A stretch of 38,182 nt of DNA from Pseudomonadota bacterium (lineage in GTDB: Bacteria; Desulfobacterota; Anaeroferrophillalia; Anaeroferrophillales; Anaeroferrophillaceae): the NCBI GenBank assembly GCA_034660915.1, contig JAYEKE010000109.1:1-38182 (forward strand), read 5' to 3'. A model generated the notes under the pieces. That model ran no database searches. It saw only the letters and a list, made by a program, of their open reading frames with translations, and was not told where the DNA came from. This document shows, piece after piece, positions 1 to 7,838 of this stretch (positions are counted from its first letter, which is position 1; each line of letters starts with the position of its first letter). The translations under genes and the position numbers were made by a program.

Positions 1-68
1 TCATGATGGCTTCCTAAAAACTCCATTATGGATAAGATTGAACCATTAATAAGAAAATATGGCATTAA

Positions 69-947
69 GTGTTAAATAAGGTAGTTAACAAGGCATATCT
101 AAAGATAATTCTAGCCCTTTTAGTGTGGAGTACCTGGGGTATTGTTATCAAGACAGTGGTTATGCCCCCCTGGCAGGTAATATTTTTTTCATCATTGTTT
201 TCGCTGCCGGTTCTCTTTCTGGTTGCCAGGTTTCACCCTTCAGCCGCTCAGCGTCTTATTAAGGATCTTAAAGAAAATTTCTGGCAGATTCTGTTGCTGG
301 CAATCTGTCTTTTACTTAATCTCTACTTTTATTTTTTGGCTCTGCGCCATACAACCATTGCCAACGCGGTTTTCAGCCATTATACCGCGCCGATATTTGT
401 TGCCCTCCTGGCTCCTTTAATCCTGCATGAGAAATTTGACCGCTGGACCGGCATCGCCCTGCCTGTTTCTCTTGCAGGTCTTTTCCTGATGCTTTTTCCT
501 CACCTGCAATTGTTACTGGATAAACAGGCGACCGGCGGTATTGCCTTCGGTGTAATTTCAGGTCTGGCTTACGCGATAACCTTGATTATTGCTAAAGGGT
601 TAACCAGGGGGCTACCGCCCATATCTATTGCCTTTTGGCAAGGAATATTCATTGTTGTTATTCTGGCCCCCATGGTTATTGTGCAGCCACTGTCTGCCCC
701 TCCCCTGGATTGGATTATATTAGTTTTATTGGGATTTATCCATTGCAGTCTTGCACCTCTGATGTATGTTTCCGGCCTTACCACCGTCATGGCCCAGCAT
801 GTGGCCATTATTGGTTATCTGGAACCGGTAAGCACCATCATGATGGGAATGGTGTTCTTGCGGGACATTCCCTCTCTGATAACCGCATTTGGCGGAGTTT
901 TGATTTTTGCGGCTGGTTTTCTGGTAATCTGGCAGGAAGGAACTTAA
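69..947 (+). CDS. EamA/DMT-family inner-membrane permease
   Basis: A 292-residue, very hydrophobic protein with about ten membrane segments arranged as two similar halves (roughly residues 10-145 and 155-290). This is the two-EamA-domain layout of the drug/metabolite transporter superfamily. The start is GTG; no in-frame ATG lies near it and the Shine-Dalgarno sequence is weak, so the start is only moderately certain. Such permeases export or take up amino acids, nucleotides or other small metabolites across the inner membrane, but the substrate cannot be read from the sequence. It lies 25 bases upstream of recJ on the same strand and may share its transcript. The family call is secure; the substrate is unknown. 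Confidence 0.85.
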   Translation: MLNKVVNKAYLKIILALLVWSTWGIVIKTVVMPPWQVIFFSSLFSLPVLFLVARFHPSAAQRLIKDLKENFWQILLLAICLLLNLYFYFLALRHTTIANAVFSHYTAPIFVALLAPLILHEKFDRWTGIALPVSLAGLFLMLFPHLQLLLDKQATGGIAFGVISGLAYAITLIIAKGLTRGLPPISIAFWQGIFIVVILAPMVIVQPLSAPPLDWIILVLLGFIHCSLAPLMYVSGLTTVMAQHVAIIGYLEPVSTIMMGMVFLRDIPSLITAFGGVLIFAAGFLVIWQEGT

Positions 948-972
948 AGCAGCATGAGTTTTAGTTGAGACT

Positions 973-2694
973 ATGAATAATCAGATACATAATCAAATAT
1001 GGACTTGCGCCGATGTTTCACCTGTCCTGACCTCCACTTTAGGAGCAAAATTGGGAATTTCGCCTATAATTGCCGAAATTTTACTTCGTCGGGGAATTGA
1101 TCAACCCGAACATATTGGGCGCTTTCTCTCCCCTTCCCTGTCCCATCTTCCCGATCCCAACCTGCTCAAAGGAATGGAAAAGGCGGTAAAACGGCTGCTC
1201 CAGGCAATGGAACGGCATGAAAAAGTGCTGGTCTACGGCGATTATGATGTTGATGGTATTTCATCATCAGTAATCCTGGTACAGTTTTTCCGCCAGATTG
1301 GCTTGCATGTTTTTTATCATATACCATCGCGCCTGCAGGAAGGTTACGGCCTGAACAGTGAAACTATCCAGCAGTATGCCAAAGAAGGGGTTTCCCTTCT
1401 GGTTACGGTTGATTGTGGTATTTCCAATATTGCTGAGGTGACCTGTGCCGCCAGTTTTCATATGGACACCATTATCACTGACCATCATGAACTCCCTTCT
1501 GAGCTTCCGGCTGCTTACGCTATCATTAATCCCAAGCAGACAGACTGTTCCTATCCGGAGAAAAATCTGGCCGGAGTTGGCGTCGCTTTTAATCTGCTGG
1601 TTGCCTGTCGGCGGGCAATGCGTGAAGCTGGGATGATGTCCGGAGAAATCAACCTGAAACGTTATCTGGATATGGTTGCTTTGGGCACCGTGGCGGATGT
1701 AATGCCGCTTACCGGAGTTAACAGGATTTTGGTGAAATATGGCTTGGAAGAAATTGCCAGTGCCCATCGTCCCGGTCTTGATGCCTTACTGAATATCAGC
1801 CGGGTAGATCGCAGCGCCGGGATAACCGCCCGCGATATTGCCTTTAAACTTGCACCCCGCCTGAATGCCGCTGGCCGGATGGATTCCGTCCATGATGCCA
1901 TGGAGTTGTTGCTTACCGATGATGCTGCGGTTGCGGATGAGCAGGCATATCGATTACAGCAGCTAAACCTGCAGCGTCGCAAGGTAGAAGAAGTGATTTT
2001 TGAGGAAGTTGACGGCTGTATGGCTCAGGATCGCAATTATGGGGGTAAATATGTTACCGTGCTGGCGTCAACCAATTGGCATGAAGGGGTCATTGGTATT
2101 GTCGCGTCTAAAATCGCTGAGCGTTATTTTCAGCCGACCATGCTGATAAGTATGAACGAAAACGGGGTTGGCAAGGCTTCCGGGCGCAGTATCCCGGGTA
2201 TTCATTTACTGGATATGATTACCAGGTGCAGCGAACATCTTAATCGCTTTGGTGGACATCAGATGGCTGTCGGTTTTTCCATTAACCATAATAATCTGGC
2301 AGCATTTCGAAATTCCCTTGACAGCTTCGTGGCTGAACGCCTGCAGAGCCATAAGCTGCAACCGGAACTTACAGTTGATGGCCGGCTGAAACTCGGTGAT
2401 CTTTCATTCCAACTTCTTCAGGATATAGCTCAACTGGCGCCATTTGGTTTTGGCAACCCCGAACCGATTTTTGTGGCCGAAGAACTTGAGGTGAACCGAG
2501 CCTCAATTGTTGGTAAAAATCATCTGCGTCTACAGGTACGTGATCATTCAGCAAAAAACAACGCCATAGGTTTTAATATGGGTGATCGGCAGATTTCTGC
2601 CGGAGATCGGGTTGATCTTGCCTTTGTCCCGCAGATCAATACCTGGAATGGCAACCAGTCCATTCAGTTGAACCTGAAAGATATCCGTCTATAA
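973..2694 (+). CDS. recJ: Single-stranded-DNA-specific exonuclease RecJ
   Basis: A 573-residue protein, the usual RecJ length. It degrades single-stranded DNA 5' to 3' in recombination and mismatch or base-excision repair. The DHH-family metal motifs are visible: VYGDYDVDGIS at about residues 87-97 and DHH at 170-172. The DHHA1-type domain follows, with the GxxGxxASK-like stretch GVIGIVASKIAERY and the RFGGHQMAVGFS motif, then a C-terminal OB-like region. The ATG start has little Shine-Dalgarno support, and the gene is probably read from the upstream permease transcript. A short palindromic intergenic repeat begins right at its stop codon. No anomaly is seen. Confidence 0.96.
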   Translation: MNNQIHNQIWTCADVSPVLTSTLGAKLGISPIIAEILLRRGIDQPEHIGRFLSPSLSHLPDPNLLKGMEKAVKRLLQAMERHEKVLVYGDYDVDGISSSVILVQFFRQIGLHVFYHIPSRLQEGYGLNSETIQQYAKEGVSLLVTVDCGISNIAEVTCAASFHMDTIITDHHELPSELPAAYAIINPKQTDCSYPEKNLAGVGVAFNLLVACRRAMREAGMMSGEINLKRYLDMVALGTVADVMPLTGVNRILVKYGLEEIASAHRPGLDALLNISRVDRSAGITARDIAFKLAPRLNAAGRMDSVHDAMELLLTDDAAVADEQAYRLQQLNLQRRKVEEVIFEEVDGCMAQDRNYGGKYVTVLASTNWHEGVIGIVASKIAERYFQPTMLISMNENGVGKASGRSIPGIHLLDMITRCSEHLNRFGGHQMAVGFSINHNNLAAFRNSLDSFVAERLQSHKLQPELTVDGRLKLGDLSFQLLQDIAQLAPFGFGNPEPIFVAEELEVNRASIVGKNHLRLQVRDHSAKNNAIGFNMGDRQISAGDRVDLAFVPQINTWNGNQSIQLNLKDIRL

Positions 2695-2725
2695 GCTATT
2701 AGCTGTCAGCCATCAGCCTTCAGCT
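2694..2725. repeat. Short AGCT(G/A)-type intergenic repeat, copy 1
   Basis: A stretch built of degenerate 7-8 base units (AGCTATT, AGCTGTC, AGCCATC, AGCCTTC, AGCT) directly after recJ, in the convergent gap to the DUF2148 gene. Similar strings recur at 6869-6897 and 25586-25669, always between genes. It looks like a small dispersed palindromic repeat family; no function can be assigned from sequence. Confidence 0.6.
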
Positions 2726-2784
2726 ACGAAAAATCATGGCATTACGTTAGTTCATCACAGCACCCATTAGGTGAAAACCTGAAA

Positions 2785-3312
2785 TCAACGGTCAAAAAAC
2801 GGGCTTTTACTGGAAACCGACAGGGGAATTCCATAGGCAACCATGGTACCTTCCGGCAATAAACCCATCTCCAGGGCGGTCCTGCCGAAAGAGAACATGA
2901 TGCGGTTGTCGATGTGATGCAGGGCAGCCGTGGCTACGGCTGATCCCAGGGCGATTCCCAGGTCAATAATGTTGAAACTGCAACGGCCGTCATTCTGACT
3001 ACACGCCTGGCAATCTTCATAGCCGCAATAGCCACAATAGGGAATTCCCATTGGGGCCAGCAAAGTTCCCAGCACCAGGACGGCTGTACACTGATAAATA
3101 TTTCCAGCATCCCGCTGAAAAAAAGCGATATCTTCCTCTATGGCAATTTCCGCCATCCTGGCAGCAACCAGATCTTTATCTTCACCGGTAAAAATCATGG
3201 AAATCAGCCGGTTAGCCCCCTTCCCTTTCGGGGCGGTGCGGGCGGCGGCCGCCATCAGATCAGCTACGGTCATGATAGCATTAAGCTCAGTTGTCTGTGC
3301 ATCCAGAATCAT
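2785..3312 (-). CDS. DUF2148 (ferredoxin-domain-like) protein
   Basis: A 175-residue protein recognised as DUF2148, a family common in anaerobes and annotated only as containing a ferredoxin-like domain. A cysteine cluster of form CxxCxxxxCxxC (PYCGYCGYEDCQAC, about residues 93-106) is followed by another Cys near 113, which suggests an Fe-S cluster or metal site. Small Gly/Ala-rich segments surround it. The ATG has a good Shine-Dalgarno (AAGGAAG, about 6 bases away). The start codon lies inside the end of the upstream 62-residue gene (26-base overlap), so the two are translationally coupled. The true biochemical role is not established, and I make no functional claim beyond a probable redox or metal-binding protein. 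Confidence 0.85.
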   Translation of the reverse strand: MILDAQTTELNAIMTVADLMAAAARTAPKGKGANRLISMIFTGEDKDLVAARMAEIAIEEDIAFFQRDAGNIYQCTAVLVLGTLLAPMGIPYCGYCGYEDCQACSQNDGRCSFNIIDLGIALGSAVATAALHHIDNRIMFSFGRTALEMGLLPEGTMVAYGIPLSVSSKSPFFDR

Positions 3313-3475
3313 GAGAAACTTCCTTTCTTTTTATTAATTCCATTAAATCCTCTTCCAGCTCTTCGATCTCCAGCAGCTGGTATGGCCTGACCGAATGACG
3401 TGGAATGGCGGCTCTTTTTTTCTTCAGCAGTTCTTCTAAATCTTTGATTTTATCTTGCAGCGTGGCGTCTTTCAT
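3287..3475 (-). CDS. Small charged coiled-coil protein (unknown function)
   Basis: A 62-residue, highly charged protein with two helix-forming stretches (residues 5-22 and 33-52) rich in Leu, Lys and Glu in a heptad-like pattern, joined by a Pro/His/Arg-containing turn. It has a strong AGGAGG Shine-Dalgarno 5 bases before its ATG. Its 3' end overlaps the DUF2148 start by 26 bases, which argues that it is a real gene and coupled to that protein. I do not recognise a family. A helical hairpin partner or chaperone for the DUF2148 protein is a guess from context only. Confidence 0.6.
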   Translation of the reverse strand: MKDATLQDKIKDLEELLKKKRAAIPRHSVRPYQLLEIEELEEDLMELIKRKEVSHDSGCTDN

Positions 3476-3522
3476 TAAAACCTCCTATCCTTTTCATAGC
3501 ATTTATTTCCATGCAGGTCTAA

Positions 3523-3539
3523 GAAAAATAGTGGAAATG
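3523..3539 (+). repeat. 17-bp direct repeat, left flank of toxin-antitoxin module
   Basis: GAAAAATAGTGGAAATG, identical to 4225-4241. The two copies bracket the toxin-antitoxin module exactly, with 702 bases from one copy to the next. See the matching right copy. Confidence 0.8.
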
Positions 3540-3588
3540 AGATACCTTCAGAAGAGTTTCATGCGCTGGTCAAAAAGAATTTCATCAG

Positions 3589-3617
3589 TTGACAAGATAA
3601 ATAATACGGTTTATTAT
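3589..3617 (+). promoter_or_regulatory. Sigma-70-type promoter of the toxin-antitoxin operon
   Basis: TTGACA at 3589-3594 and TATTAT at 3612-3617 are separated by 17 bases, a near-consensus promoter. An imperfect palindrome (GATAA...TTATC, 3596-3618) fills the spacer and covers the -10. That is where an autoregulating ribbon-helix-helix antitoxin would be expected to bind. The promoter call rests on the sequence; the operator role is inference. Confidence 0.7.
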
Positions 3618-3651
3618 CATATTCTTTATAAGGTAAAATAGGAGGTATGAA

Positions 3652-3882
3652 ATGAGAACTAAAAAGAAGGTCAGTTTAACCATTGATGGTGATCTTTATA
3701 TGGATATTGAGAAAGCAGCAAAGACTTTTAACATGGCCAAAAGTCATCTTGCGCAGGAGGCGTTCAAGTTATGGTTAAAAAAGAAGACCGAGGCTCTTAT
3801 GGCAAAAGGCTATGAAGACATGGCCGAAGAGGATAAACTATTTGCCGATCTAACCTCTCAAGTCCAAAGGGAGATCCTTTAA
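3652..3882 (+). CDS. Ribbon-helix-helix antitoxin
   Basis: A 76-residue protein. Residues 4-12 (KKVSLTIDG) form the expected N-terminal DNA-contacting strand, followed by two helices, the ribbon-helix-helix fold of MazE-like and CopG-like antitoxins. The acidic C-terminal part (about 50-76) would wrap and neutralise the toxin. The start has a strong GGAGGT Shine-Dalgarno, and its stop overlaps the toxin start by one base (TAATG), a typical coupling. It should repress its own promoter, which carries a matching palindrome. The assignment comes from fold, size and position before a MazF-type toxin. Confidence 0.85.
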   Translation: MRTKKKVSLTIDGDLYMDIEKAAKTFNMAKSHLAQEAFKLWLKKKTEALMAKGYEDMAEEDKLFADLTSQVQREIL

Positions 3883-4226
3883 TGAATACTGTTCCCAAAA
3901 GAGGTGAAGTATGGCTGGTTAACTGGAATCCTGCCAGAGGAAGTGAACAGGCAGGTAAGCGGCCCGCTCTTATTATCCAGAATGATATTGGTAATGAGAA
4001 AGCGCCTACAACCATTGTTGCCGCGATTTCAAACTCTGTGAAGCTTTATCCAATGAACGTAGGAATCAATCCTCCAGAAGGAGGACTTGACTACCCCTCG
4101 ATTATAAAAACAAGCCAGATACTTACTGTTGCCAAGGAACGACTGGAAAAACGCCTTGGCCGGTTCGGTAAAAATAAGATGGATGATGTTGATAAAGCCA
4201 TTAAATTGAGCTTGGCATTATTATGA
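3882..4226 (+). CDS. MazF/PemK-family endoribonuclease toxin
   Basis: A 114-residue protein of typical MazF length. It shows the family's N-terminal RGEVWLVNWNP, the EQAGKRPALIIQND stretch and a central PTTIVAAISN, the conserved pattern of PemK/MazF toxins that cleave mRNA at short sequence motifs. The catalytic Arg and Thr positions are present, so the toxin looks intact. Its TGA stop (4224-4226) overlaps the right-hand 17-bp direct repeat by two bases, so the repeat is part of the gene's end. The toxin belongs to the antitoxin operon and does not appear linked to the following HIT gene. Cleavage specificity cannot be told from the sequence. Confidence 0.92.
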   Translation: MNTVPKRGEVWLVNWNPARGSEQAGKRPALIIQNDIGNEKAPTTIVAAISNSVKLYPMNVGINPPEGGLDYPSIIKTSQILTVAKERLEKRLGRFGKNKMDDVDKAIKLSLALL

Positions 4227-4241
4227 AAAATAGTGGAAATG
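4225..4241 (+). repeat. 17-bp direct repeat, right flank of toxin-antitoxin module
   Basis: Exact second copy of the 17-mer at 3523-3539. It begins within the mazF stop codon. Flanking bases beyond the 17 do not match, so the repeat has sharp edges. Confidence 0.8.
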
Positions 4242-4304
4242 GGGCTGGAAACATGATAGATCATTTTCTATCTCTGCAATAAGAGAAAGGAATTAAGGCT
4301 TAAT

Positions 4305-4820
4305 ATGAGTCAAAAGGTAATCTGGGCTCCCTGGCGGATGGAATACATCCTTGATGACAATAAACAATCCCTTAAGGATTGTTGCCTTTTTTGTCAGATT
4401 GCCAAGGAATCTGATGATCAGAAAAACCTGATTCTTTACCGGGGTGAACATGCCTATGTCCTGATGAACCGGTATCCTTATAATAATGGTCATCTGATGG
4501 TGGTACCGTTTAAACATGTTAATGATCTCGGACAACTTTCGACACCGATGTTTCAGGAATTAATGGAACTTTTTCGGCGCTCCGTTGCCTGTTTGCAGCT
4601 TGCCCTTCAGGCTGATGGTTTCAATGGTGGTATTAACCTGGGTAAAATAGCTGGAGCCGGAATTGATGCCCATCTCCACTTCCATATTGTTCCCCGTTGG
4701 CAGGGAGATTATAATTTCATGCCGGTTATCGGAGAAACCAAGGTCATGCCTCAACATCTTCAAGAGACCTATGAAACTTTAGTGAAATATTTTACGGCTG
4801 AAAGGATGAATCTGAAATGA
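4305..4820 (+). CDS. HIT-family nucleotide hydrolase/phosphorylase
   Basis: A 171-residue histidine-triad protein. The triad HLHFH is at residues 123-127, followed by IVPRW. A CxxC (CLFC, 27-30) near the N terminus fits a zinc-bearing HIT branch related to Ap4A phosphorylase-like proteins. Such enzymes act on nucleotidyl phosphates (AMP-lysine, AMP-NH2, Ap4A); the exact substrate is uncertain. The ATG is preceded by purine-rich AAGG. It overlaps lapA by four bases (ATGA), so it heads an operon with lapA, lapB and the PilZ gene. Confidence 0.92.
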   Translation: MSQKVIWAPWRMEYILDDNKQSLKDCCLFCQIAKESDDQKNLILYRGEHAYVLMNRYPYNNGHLMVVPFKHVNDLGQLSTPMFQELMELFRRSVACLQLALQADGFNGGINLGKIAGAGIDAHLHFHIVPRWQGDYNFMPVIGETKVMPQHLQETYETLVKYFTAERMNLK

Positions 4821-5191
4821 GATATGTAAAAATTACTTTTCTGCTCCTTTTTTTAACCTTACTGCTGATTTTTGTTTTTGAGAATATGGGCGCATTATCA
4901 CTTCCGGTTTCTTTACGCTATGACCTGGCATTTGTCGTCTTAGGCCCTCTGGAAATACCTTTATATGCTTTACTTTTCTTAGCCATTTTCTGCGGGGTTA
5001 TTTCCGTGGCTATTGTTGATATCATGGTGCTTTTCCGCCAGCGCCGGAGAATGAAAAAAAAGGATAAGCAAATTAAAGATCTGGAAACAGAGTTGGAAAA
5101 ATTCCGTAATTTACCTTTGACCGAAGCAGTGGTTTCTGATGTTGAGTTGACCACTGACAAACCGGATGCCACAACTTCAGTAACCCAGTGA
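4817..5191 (+). CDS. lapA: LapA-like inner-membrane protein (DUF1049)
   Basis: A 124-residue protein with two membrane segments (about residues 5-24 and 44-70) and a basic then acidic cytoplasmic coiled-coil tail (about 75-110). This is the LapA/YciS layout. In Enterobacteria LapA works with LapB to set lipopolysaccharide levels by controlling FtsH-dependent turnover of LpxC. It overlaps the HIT gene by four bases and is followed five bases later by lapB. The adjacency to a zinc-ribbon TPR protein makes the assignment firm, even though the sequence itself is poorly conserved. Confidence 0.85.
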   Translation: MRYVKITFLLLFLTLLLIFVFENMGALSLPVSLRYDLAFVVLGPLEIPLYALLFLAIFCGVISVAIVDIMVLFRQRRRMKKKDKQIKDLETELEKFRNLPLTEAVVSDVELTTDKPDATTSVTQ

Positions 5192-5195
5192 TTAC

Positions 5196-6392
5196 ATGAA
5201 TATTTTCCTGATTGCCGGCATTGTGCTGGTCCTTCTTTTTTTGACTATTCTTTTGTTGTTGAAACGAAAGTTTTCCTCTTCGAGTCGGAGCAAACAGCCG
5301 GATAACGTATCGAAAGACAACGAGGCATCTGAAGATCAGGGAATTCTTCTCCGTTCCTACTTCAGGGGCTTGTCCTACATCCTTTCCAACGAAACCGACC
5401 GGGCGCTGGTTGAATTCATTAAGGTTGCCCAGATGAGTTCAGCCACCAGCGAAATTTATCTGGCGCTAGGTCAGTTGTTTCGCAACACTGGTGAAGTTGA
5501 CCGCGCCATTAGAGTTCATCGTAATCTCCTTCTACGTTCTTCCCTTCCCGAAGATATTACGTTACAGACCATGTTTGAAATTGGTCTGGATTATAAAAAA
5601 GCTGGCCTTATTGAACGGGCCGGAAAGACTTTTGCAGAATTGCATGAAAAAGCGCCAACCTATGTCGATGCTTTGCGTGAATTAGGCGGCATTTATGAAT
5701 TAGGTCGTGAATGGGATAAAGCTATCATGGTTCAGAAAAAACTCACTGAATTAAGCGATAGCGATAATTCTCATAATATTCTGGCACATTTGACCACTGA
5801 AATGGCAAAGGATGCCGAGCAATCCGGTAACGACACTAAGGCTGCGAGTTTCTATCGTCGGGCAATCGGTATCAATGAAAACTGTATGGATGCATGGTTG
5901 CATCTGGGTGATTTACAGATCAAAACTGGAAAAGAGCAAGAGGCGCTGAAATCATGGAGAAAAGCTTTCGAGCTTAATCCTGACTTGGTATCGTTGGTTG
6001 TTGGTCGTTTTTCCCAGCTGCCTGCTGAAAGAACTAACCAGATAAAGGATGAATTTTTCCGGCATTATCTGGATAAATATTCAGATAATGTCCATTTTAT
6101 CCTTTGCTATAGTAATTTTTTGTTGGATAATAGTCGTACAAATGAAGCTGCTGACTGGATAAAACGGATTTTGGCGACAAAACCTGATGCTGCGGGAATC
6201 TTTGCCGTGGTGGCCAAACTGGTTCGGGCAACAGAAAACTGTGGAGAATATCAATGGTTTTTACAGAATTTTTTTGATACGTACAAGCCTGTTAATAAAC
6301 CATATCAATGCTGTCAGTGTGGTTATCAACTTGATGAAGTGGTCTGGAAGTGTCCCAAATGTGCCCATTGGGATACTATCGGTCCCCGATAA
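5196..6392 (+). CDS. lapB: LapB/YciM TPR protein with C-terminal rubredoxin-like zinc ribbon
   Basis: A 398-residue protein with one N-terminal membrane anchor (about 2-22), then a series of tetratricopeptide repeats (about 50-350), and a C-terminal four-cysteine ribbon (CCQCGYQLDEVVWKCPKC, about 374-391). That is the LapB domain order. LapB binds FtsH and lipopolysaccharide-synthesis proteins at the inner membrane and tunes LpxC degradation. An ftsH gene is also in this window at 27748-29685. Length matches the family (about 390). It sits in an apparent operon of HIT, lapA, lapB and PilZ. Confidence 0.92.
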   Translation: MNIFLIAGIVLVLLFLTILLLLKRKFSSSSRSKQPDNVSKDNEASEDQGILLRSYFRGLSYILSNETDRALVEFIKVAQMSSATSEIYLALGQLFRNTGEVDRAIRVHRNLLLRSSLPEDITLQTMFEIGLDYKKAGLIERAGKTFAELHEKAPTYVDALRELGGIYELGREWDKAIMVQKKLTELSDSDNSHNILAHLTTEMAKDAEQSGNDTKAASFYRRAIGINENCMDAWLHLGDLQIKTGKEQEALKSWRKAFELNPDLVSLVVGRFSQLPAERTNQIKDEFFRHYLDKYSDNVHFILCYSNFLLDNSRTNEAADWIKRILATKPDAAGIFAVVAKLVRATENCGEYQWFLQNFFDTYKPVNKPYQCCQCGYQLDEVVWKCPKCAHWDTIGPR

Positions 6393-6401
6393 AAGGCAAA
6401 T

Positions 6402-6809
6402 ATGATTATGGATGATAACCGTCGCGGATTCCTCCGGTTCCCCCTTATCCTTTCGCTGGAATTCATCATTATCAATAAAAAAAACCAGTTACTTGGTCCT
6501 TATCCTGGACAAGCAGTTAATCTTAGCGGCGGCGGCATGTTGTTTACCACCCCCTGCCCTTTGCTTCGTCATGGAACGTTGATTATTATCAGGTTTGAGA
6601 CGGAAAAAGAAGGTGATTTACAGGGGGATTTTCTCGCCCTGGTTATCAGGAGTAAAGAGCAGGATTTGAAGCAGGAAAATCATCTGCCACATTATCTGGT
6701 TGCCCTGGAATTTAAATTTATCAAGGAATCCCGTCGTGCTGTTATCTTGTCATATGTAAATCGTCGTACCTTGAGGCGTAGAAAATCAATGCCGGCTTCA
6801 ACAGTTTAG
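6402..6809 (+). CDS. PilZ-domain c-di-GMP-binding protein
   Basis: A 135-residue single-domain PilZ protein. The two ligand motifs are visible: RRGFLR near residues 5-10 (RxxxR) and NLSGGG near 43-48 ([D/N]xSxxG). It should therefore bind cyclic di-GMP. A basic tail (RRTLRRRK) ends the protein. It lies nine bases after lapB on the same strand. The output target is unknown; c-di-GMP control of envelope or motility functions is the usual role. A second ATG two codons in is an alternative start. Confidence 0.85.
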   Translation: MIMDDNRRGFLRFPLILSLEFIIINKKNQLLGPYPGQAVNLSGGGMLFTTPCPLLRHGTLIIIRFETEKEGDLQGDFLALVIRSKEQDLKQENHLPHYLVALEFKFIKESRRAVILSYVNRRTLRRRKSMPASTV

Positions 6810-6868
6810 GCCGGCAGAGGTTAACTGGATGCTGTGAATGAGTAACGTAATGTCCTCATTTTTCTAAA

Positions 6869-6897
6869 CTGAAAGCTGATTGCTGACAGCTGAATGC
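6869..6897. repeat. Short AGCTG-type intergenic repeat, copy 2
   Basis: CTGAAAGCTGATTGCTGACAG followed by CTGAATGC, in the convergent gap between the PilZ gene and pyrD, ending three bases before pyrD's stop. It is related to the strings at 2694-2725 and 25586-25669. Confidence 0.6.
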
Positions 6898-6899
6898 TT

Positions 6900-7820
6900 T
6901 CAGGAAGGAATTTTCAGCGAGCCGATAAAATCGTTGATATGGCTGATTGAGCGCTCGTGTAAAAAAGATTCAATCCCAGCGGCAATTTCAGCCGTGATGA
7001 CAGGATTTGCAAAATTACAGGTTCCCACCTGAATGGCGGTTGCCCCCACCAGAAGAAATTCCAGTGCATCGTTGGCTGAAGAAATTCCCCCGATACCAAT
7101 TACCGGAATATTTACGTTCCGGGCGACCTGATGTACCATCCGCAAAGCTATTGGTTTAATGGCCGGCCCTGAGAGTCCACCGGTGATATTAGCCAAAACC
7201 GGCTTGCTGCTCTGAAGATCAACTGCCATCCCGGTCAAGGTATTAATAAGGGAAACACAGTCGGTACCGGCAGCTTCCACAGCCATGGCAATACTGATAA
7301 TATCAGTAACATTAGGGGATAATTTTGTAATCAGTGGCAAGCTTGTCCGGCGGCGCACAGCGGCAACCAGGCTGGCTGCCATTCGGGGATCTATTCCAAA
7401 TTGCAGCCCGCCGGCTTTCACATTGGGGCATGAAATATTGATTTCCAGAGCGTCAATTCCTGTTTCCTGATCCATAATCCCAGCCAGTTCTTCATACTCA
7501 TCAATGGTTTCTCCGAAAAAATTCACCACCACGGTTGCCTGAGCAGCCTTCAGGACAGGTAATTCATCACTTAAGAATGCCTCAACCCCGATATTTTCCA
7601 GGCCGATGGCATTAAGCATACCGCAGGGAGTCTCCATGATTCTGGGAGGTTCGTTCCCAGGTTTTGGCAATAGGGAAAGGCCTTTGGTGACCACCGCTCC
7701 GAGTTTGTTCAATTCCAGATATGGTTCATACTCACGACCATAGCCGAAGGTTCCGGAAGCGGTCATAACCGGGTTCTGCAAACGTAATTCAGGAGTAAGC
7801 GATATCGAAAGGTCAACCAT
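6900..7820 (-). CDS. pyrD: Dihydroorotate dehydrogenase, class 1B catalytic subunit
   Basis: A 306-residue FMN enzyme that oxidises dihydroorotate to orotate in pyrimidine synthesis, passing electrons to NAD through PyrK. The class 1 signature ASGTFGYGREY is at residues 21-31. The catalytic base is a cysteine (NISCPNVK, C131), as in class 1 enzymes. The C-terminal half carries the phosphate-binding GIGGISSANDALE. It follows pyrK by 18 bases on the same strand. It lies at the distal end of the tsaE-to-pyrD gene run, now separated from the upstream part by a mobile element. Confidence 0.95.
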   Translation of the reverse strand: MVDLSISLTPELRLQNPVMTASGTFGYGREYEPYLELNKLGAVVTKGLSLLPKPGNEPPRIMETPCGMLNAIGLENIGVEAFLSDELPVLKAAQATVVVNFFGETIDEYEELAGIMDQETGIDALEINISCPNVKAGGLQFGIDPRMAASLVAAVRRRTSLPLITKLSPNVTDIISIAMAVEAAGTDCVSLINTLTGMAVDLQSSKPVLANITGGLSGPAIKPIALRMVHQVARNVNIPVIGIGGISSANDALEFLLVGATAIQVGTCNFANPVITAEIAAGIESFLHERSISHINDFIGSLKIPS

Positions 7821-7838
7821 AGGTTTTTTCTATTCTAA

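Noticed and set aside
28-75. A 15-codon frame ending across the permease start
   Set aside because: No Shine-Dalgarno and an in-frame stop just upstream; too short to support.
6837-6865. AATGAG/CTCATT stem followed by T residues after the PilZ gene
   Set aside because: Six weak pairs with a 12-base loop; could be chance in AT-rich DNA.
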